Shown here: one piece after another, positions 61,543-64,000 of the stretch
Layout of the letters: each line of letters starts with the position of its first letter
Position numbering within the stretch: the first letter of the stretch is position 1
Source of the DNA: Sphingopyxis yananensis
GTDB lineage: Bacteria; Pseudomonadota; Alphaproteobacteria; Sphingomonadales; Sphingomonadaceae
Assembly (NCBI RefSeq): GCF_020687785.1
Contig: NZ_JAJEWI010000005.1
Location: 124,001 to 188,000, forward strand
DNA: 64,000 nucleotides
Direction of reading: 5' to 3'
The notes under the pieces: model-generated
What the model was told of the DNA's origin: nothing
Databases searched by the model: none
Seen by the model: the letters and a program-made list of their open reading frames with translations, nothing else
Program-made: the position numbers and the translations under genes

Positions 61543-62352
61543 ATGAACATGGACTTGCAGAAACTTTTTGGTCTTGATGGACGCATTGCGTTGGTCACAG
61601 GCGGTTCTCGCGGCATCGGTAAGATGATCGTTGAAGGATATTTGGCGGCCGGATGTGCGCGGGTTTATATTTCGGCGCGCAAAGTCGAACAAATTGCCGA
61701 AGCGGTGGCGGATTTCGACCGGCGTTATCCGGGAAAAGTGATTGGCATTCCAGCGGATGTGTCCAGCGTCGAGGAATGCCGTTCCTTGGCCGCCGATCTG
61801 GCGGAGCGCGAAGAACGGTTGGATATTTTGGTCAATAATGCCGGTGCGGCGTGGGGCGAGCCATTTGAAACATTTCCGGAATCGGGATGGGACAAGGTGA
61901 TGGACGTCAATGTGAAGGGGCCATTTTTCCTGACTCAGGCGTTGCATGGTTTGCTGAAAGCGGGTGGCAGTGCAGATCAGCCCGCCAAGGTCATCAACAT
62001 TGGTTCGATTGACGGTATGCGTCTGAACCCGTGGGAAACCTATAGCTATCACGCATCCAAGGCGGGAATCTTATATCTGACTAAGCGGTTGGCAGCACGG
62101 TTGGTGAGCGACAATATCATTGTCACCGCCATTGCACCGGGGGCATTCCAATCGGACATGAACAAAGCGGCGCGAGACCATGGCGACGCGGTTGCCAAGG
62201 GCATACCGACCCGCCGTATTGGTACGCCCGAAGATATGGCCGGCGCGGCCATTTATCTGGCGTCCAACGCGGGCAATTATGTCGTTGGTGAAACCATCGC
62301 GGTGGACGGCGGTTTGGTGCATGGAGATTTGAAAAGCAGCATCGACGCCTGA
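61543..62352 (+). CDS. Short-chain dehydrogenase/reductase (SDR 4)
   Basis: About 269 residues. Classical SDR motifs: LVTGGSRGIGKMIVEGYLAA, NNAGAAWGEPF, catalytic YHASKAG and YVVGETIAVDGGLVHGD. The sequence ISARKVEQ after strand two suggests NADP(H). In composition it resembles the RhlG/FabG-like group. ATG 61543 or 61549 (both after GAGGG) are the likely starts; a TTG at 61534 inside the previous gene is not needed. Last gene of the operon with the two dehydrogenases. Confidence 0.88.
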   Translation: MNMDLQKLFGLDGRIALVTGGSRGIGKMIVEGYLAAGCARVYISARKVEQIAEAVADFDRRYPGKVIGIPADVSSVEECRSLAADLAEREERLDILVNNAGAAWGEPFETFPESGWDKVMDVNVKGPFFLTQALHGLLKAGGSADQPAKVINIGSIDGMRLNPWETYSYHASKAGILYLTKRLAARLVSDNIIVTAIAPGAFQSDMNKAARDHGDAVAKGIPTRRIGTPEDMAGAAIYLASNAGNYVVGETIAVDGGLVHGDLKSSIDA

Positions 62353-62440
62353 CATCAGGGCCTGACATTGACGTTGCACCGGAATTTCCGGTCGATCCTA
62401 TCGTCAAAAATGGGGTCAAAACATATAGGCGAAAAACGAG

Positions 62441-62465
62441 CAGGCGGTTTTTTTCCGCCTGTTTT
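62441..62465. terminator. Terminator between SDR 4 and the HNH endonuclease gene
   Basis: CAGGCGG (62441-62447) pairs with CCGCCTG (62455-62461) across a T-rich loop, then TTTT. On the other strand a run of T follows the stem as well, so it can serve both converging genes. Confidence 0.7.
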
Positions 62466-62504
62466 GCTTTGCCACCCAAGCAGGGTGCGGGGCGATGCTT
62501 CGGT

Positions 62505-63071
62505 TCAACCCTCCAGCTCGACGTCCCAATAGAGCCAGTCAATCCAGCTTTCGTGCAGATAGTTCGGTGGGAAAGCGCGGCCATTGTCTTGCAATTGCCA
62601 GTTGGTAGGGCGCCATGGTTTTTGATAGAGTGGCATATGCGCCTGTTCGGGCGTGCGGCCACCCTTTTTCAAATTGCAGGGCGAACAAGCCGTGGATACA
62701 TTTTCCCAACTGGTGACACCGCCCAAGCGGCGCGGGGTGACATGGTCAAAGGTGAGCTCGTGCCCTGACCCGCAATATTGGCAACTGAATTTGTCGCGCA
62801 GGAACAGGTTGAACCGCGTGAAAGCGGGATATTGGGATGGTTTTACATATTGTCGTAGCGCGATGACACTGGGTAAGGCCATGGAACGGGTGGGGGAGTG
62901 GATTTCCCGTTCGTAATTTTCGACAATGGTGACACGGTCCAGAAACACCGCTTTTATGGCCGTTTGCCAAGGCCATAGGCTGAGTGGGTAGTAGCTGAGC
63001 GGCGTATAGTCCGCATTTAACACTAATGCCGGACAATTGTCCGGATGGCGAGCAAGATCAGGATGGTACAT
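62505..63071 (-). CDS. HNH endonuclease family protein
   Basis: 188 residues. A zinc-ribbon-like HNH fold: C97 and C100 in CQYCGS, catalytic H110 in LTFDHVTPRRLGG, N124 in WENVSTACS, and C129/C132 in CSPCNLKKGGRTP. The N-terminal 90 residues (ALVLNADYTPLSYYPLSLWP) match the widespread stand-alone HNH protein of alphaproteobacteria, whose cellular role is unknown. No mobile-element or restriction genes lie nearby, so it is probably a housekeeping-type gene. Confidence 0.9.
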   Translation of the reverse strand: MYHPDLARHPDNCPALVLNADYTPLSYYPLSLWPWQTAIKAVFLDRVTIVENYEREIHSPTRSMALPSVIALRQYVKPSQYPAFTRFNLFLRDKFSCQYCGSGHELTFDHVTPRRLGGVTSWENVSTACSPCNLKKGGRTPEQAHMPLYQKPWRPTNWQLQDNGRAFPPNYLHESWIDWLYWDVELEG

Positions 63072-63250
63072 GGCTTCGTTACGCAGCCCCCTTTTGTGTT
63101 CGGGCCCTTTGTCGCTTGGGATTGCGTGTCACTGCCATCCCCGCATGACATGATTATTACATGATAAAATGCAAAAGCACGTCAAGTTTTGATATGCTAT
63201 TGAATTCCCGATCAAAGGGATAGGGGAAAATTGCGGATGAATTATTTTTT

Positions 63251-64000
63251 ATGGCATTGATGGTCACACGCTTTGCCCCTAGCCCGACCGGACCTTTGCA
63301 TCTGGGCCATGCCTATTGCGCGGTGGAGGGGCATGAAGCTGCGCGCGGTGCAAGCGGGCGATTTTTGATCCGCATTGATGATATTGATGGCAGCCGGTCA
63401 CGTCCGCAATATGTTGACGCTGCGCTGGATGTTTTGCGTTGGATGGGGTTGGATTGGGATGATGCTCCCATTTTTCAGTCGGCCCATCTTGCGCATTATC
63501 AAGCGGCTTTGGACGAATTACGCGCCAAAGATTTGCTCTATCCTTGTTTTTGTACACGGGCGGATATTACAGCCAGCTTGTCGGCGCCGCATGGGCCATC
63601 CGGCATAATCTATCCCGGTACATGCCGCGACCTGAGCCGTTCCGAGCAGCAGCGCCGCTGTGCATCCGAAGCCCATTGCTGGCGTTTGGACATGGCCAAA
63701 GCCATGTTATGGGTGGCAGCCCATTTCTCCCAAGGCCTGATATGGGAAGAAGCGGGGGACGGGAATATGGCTGGGAAAGGGCCGCAGCGCGCAGAGCCGC
63801 AGACCCATGGTGACATTGTGCTGGCCCGCAAAGATGCGCCCGCTAGCTATCATCTGGCGAGCAGCGTGGATGACGCCGTGATGGGCGTGACCCATGTGAT
63901 ACGCGGGGCGGATTTGCGCCAATCGACGGATGTTCACCGCTTGTTGCAGGCGCTGCTGGGTTGGCCGACGCCCATCTATCATCATCATTTGTTGATTTGT
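63251..64000 (+). CDS. gluQ: Glutamyl-Q tRNA(Asp) synthetase (partial, runs off the window)
   Basis: The frame is open from ATG 63251 to the last base (250 codons, no stop). The N-terminus TRFAPSPTGPLHLGHAYCAV carries the class-I HIGH motif (HLGH, residues 17-20). DDIDGSRSRPQYVDAALDVL, and the zinc-binding cysteines in CFCTRAD and YPGTC, mark GluQRS rather than full glutamyl-tRNA synthetase. It attaches glutamate to queuosine in tRNA(Asp). ATG 63260 is an alternative start; neither has a good ribosome site. The catalytic KMSKS-like part lies outside the window. Confidence 0.93.
   Translation, partial: MALMVTRFAPSPTGPLHLGHAYCAVEGHEAARGASGRFLIRIDDIDGSRSRPQYVDAALDVLRWMGLDWDDAPIFQSAHLAHYQAALDELRAKDLLYPCFCTRADITASLSAPHGPSGIIYPGTCRDLSRSEQQRRCASEAHCWRLDMAKAMLWVAAHFSQGLIWEEAGDGNMAGKGPQRAEPQTHGDIVLARKDAPASYHLASSVDDAVMGVTHVIRGADLRQSTDVHRLLQALLGWPTPIYHHHLLIC

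Noticed and set aside
62505..63071. HNH gene as part of a homing or restriction element
   Set aside because: No intron, intein, methylase or repeat boundary is visible and it looks like the widespread stand-alone alphaproteobacterial HNH protein.

Overview
The window looks like a chromosomal segment of a motile, free-living alphaproteobacterium, most likely in the Sphingomonadales. This rests on protein style and gene content: a sphingomonad-type flagellar cluster, an efflux operon, and dense acyl-CoA/SDR catabolic clusters. It was not tested by any search. I saw no tRNA, rRNA, CRISPR array, insertion sequence or phage gene.

Region 1 (1-1090) holds the 3' end of a membrane-anchored protein and a small winged-helix (MarR-like) regulator. 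Region 2 (about 1217-34960) is an almost complete flagellar locus. On the minus strand are a lytic transglycosylase-flhA-fliA unit, flgM-flgN and flgA. On the plus strand are flgBCDEFGHIJKL, motAB and a sigma-54 activator. Then come fliD-fliS (minus), the long fliEFGHIJKLMNOPQR-flhB operon (minus) and two tandem flagellin genes (plus). Reading the intergenic regions gives a coherent two-tier control circuit. Four near-consensus sigma-54 promoters (TGGCAC-N5-TTGC type) precede slt-flhA-fliA, flgA, flgB and fliE. Five sigma-28 (FliA) promoters, of form TAA(A/T)-N14-GCCGTTA in four cases, precede flgM, fliD, both flagellins and (weaker) motA. The local activator has AAA+ and HTH domains but no receiver domain, and FlgM closes the loop on FliA.

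Region 3 (35023-41912, minus) encodes a LysR regulator and a tripartite RND efflux pump (adaptor, transporter, outer-membrane channel), with a striking array of TTGCGA(C) half-sites in front of the adaptor gene. Region 4 (42022-47998, plus) is an operon for the distal half of valine degradation: mmsA, an I78-type inhibitor, isobutyryl-CoA dehydrogenase, 3-hydroxyisobutyryl-CoA hydrolase, enoyl-CoA hydratase and mmsB. A bidirectional terminator separates it from a convergent bifunctional beta-oxidation enzyme.

Region 5 (48105-62352) is a catabolic block: bifunctional hydratase/dehydrogenase, beta-lactamase-fold hydrolase, four SDRs, a zinc alcohol dehydrogenase, an APH-type kinase, three acyl-CoA dehydrogenases and a GPH-type transporter. 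The kinase and the 430-residue dehydrogenase look like the two halves of ACAD10/ACAD11, which suggests phosphorylation-dependent use of 4-hydroxyacyl-CoAs. Two other dehydrogenases look like a heteromeric pair. A shared TTTACG-N4-CGTAAA-type palindrome links the promoters of this block. Region 6 (62441-64000) has an HNH endonuclease and the 5' part of glutamyl-Q-tRNA(Asp) synthetase, which runs off the window.
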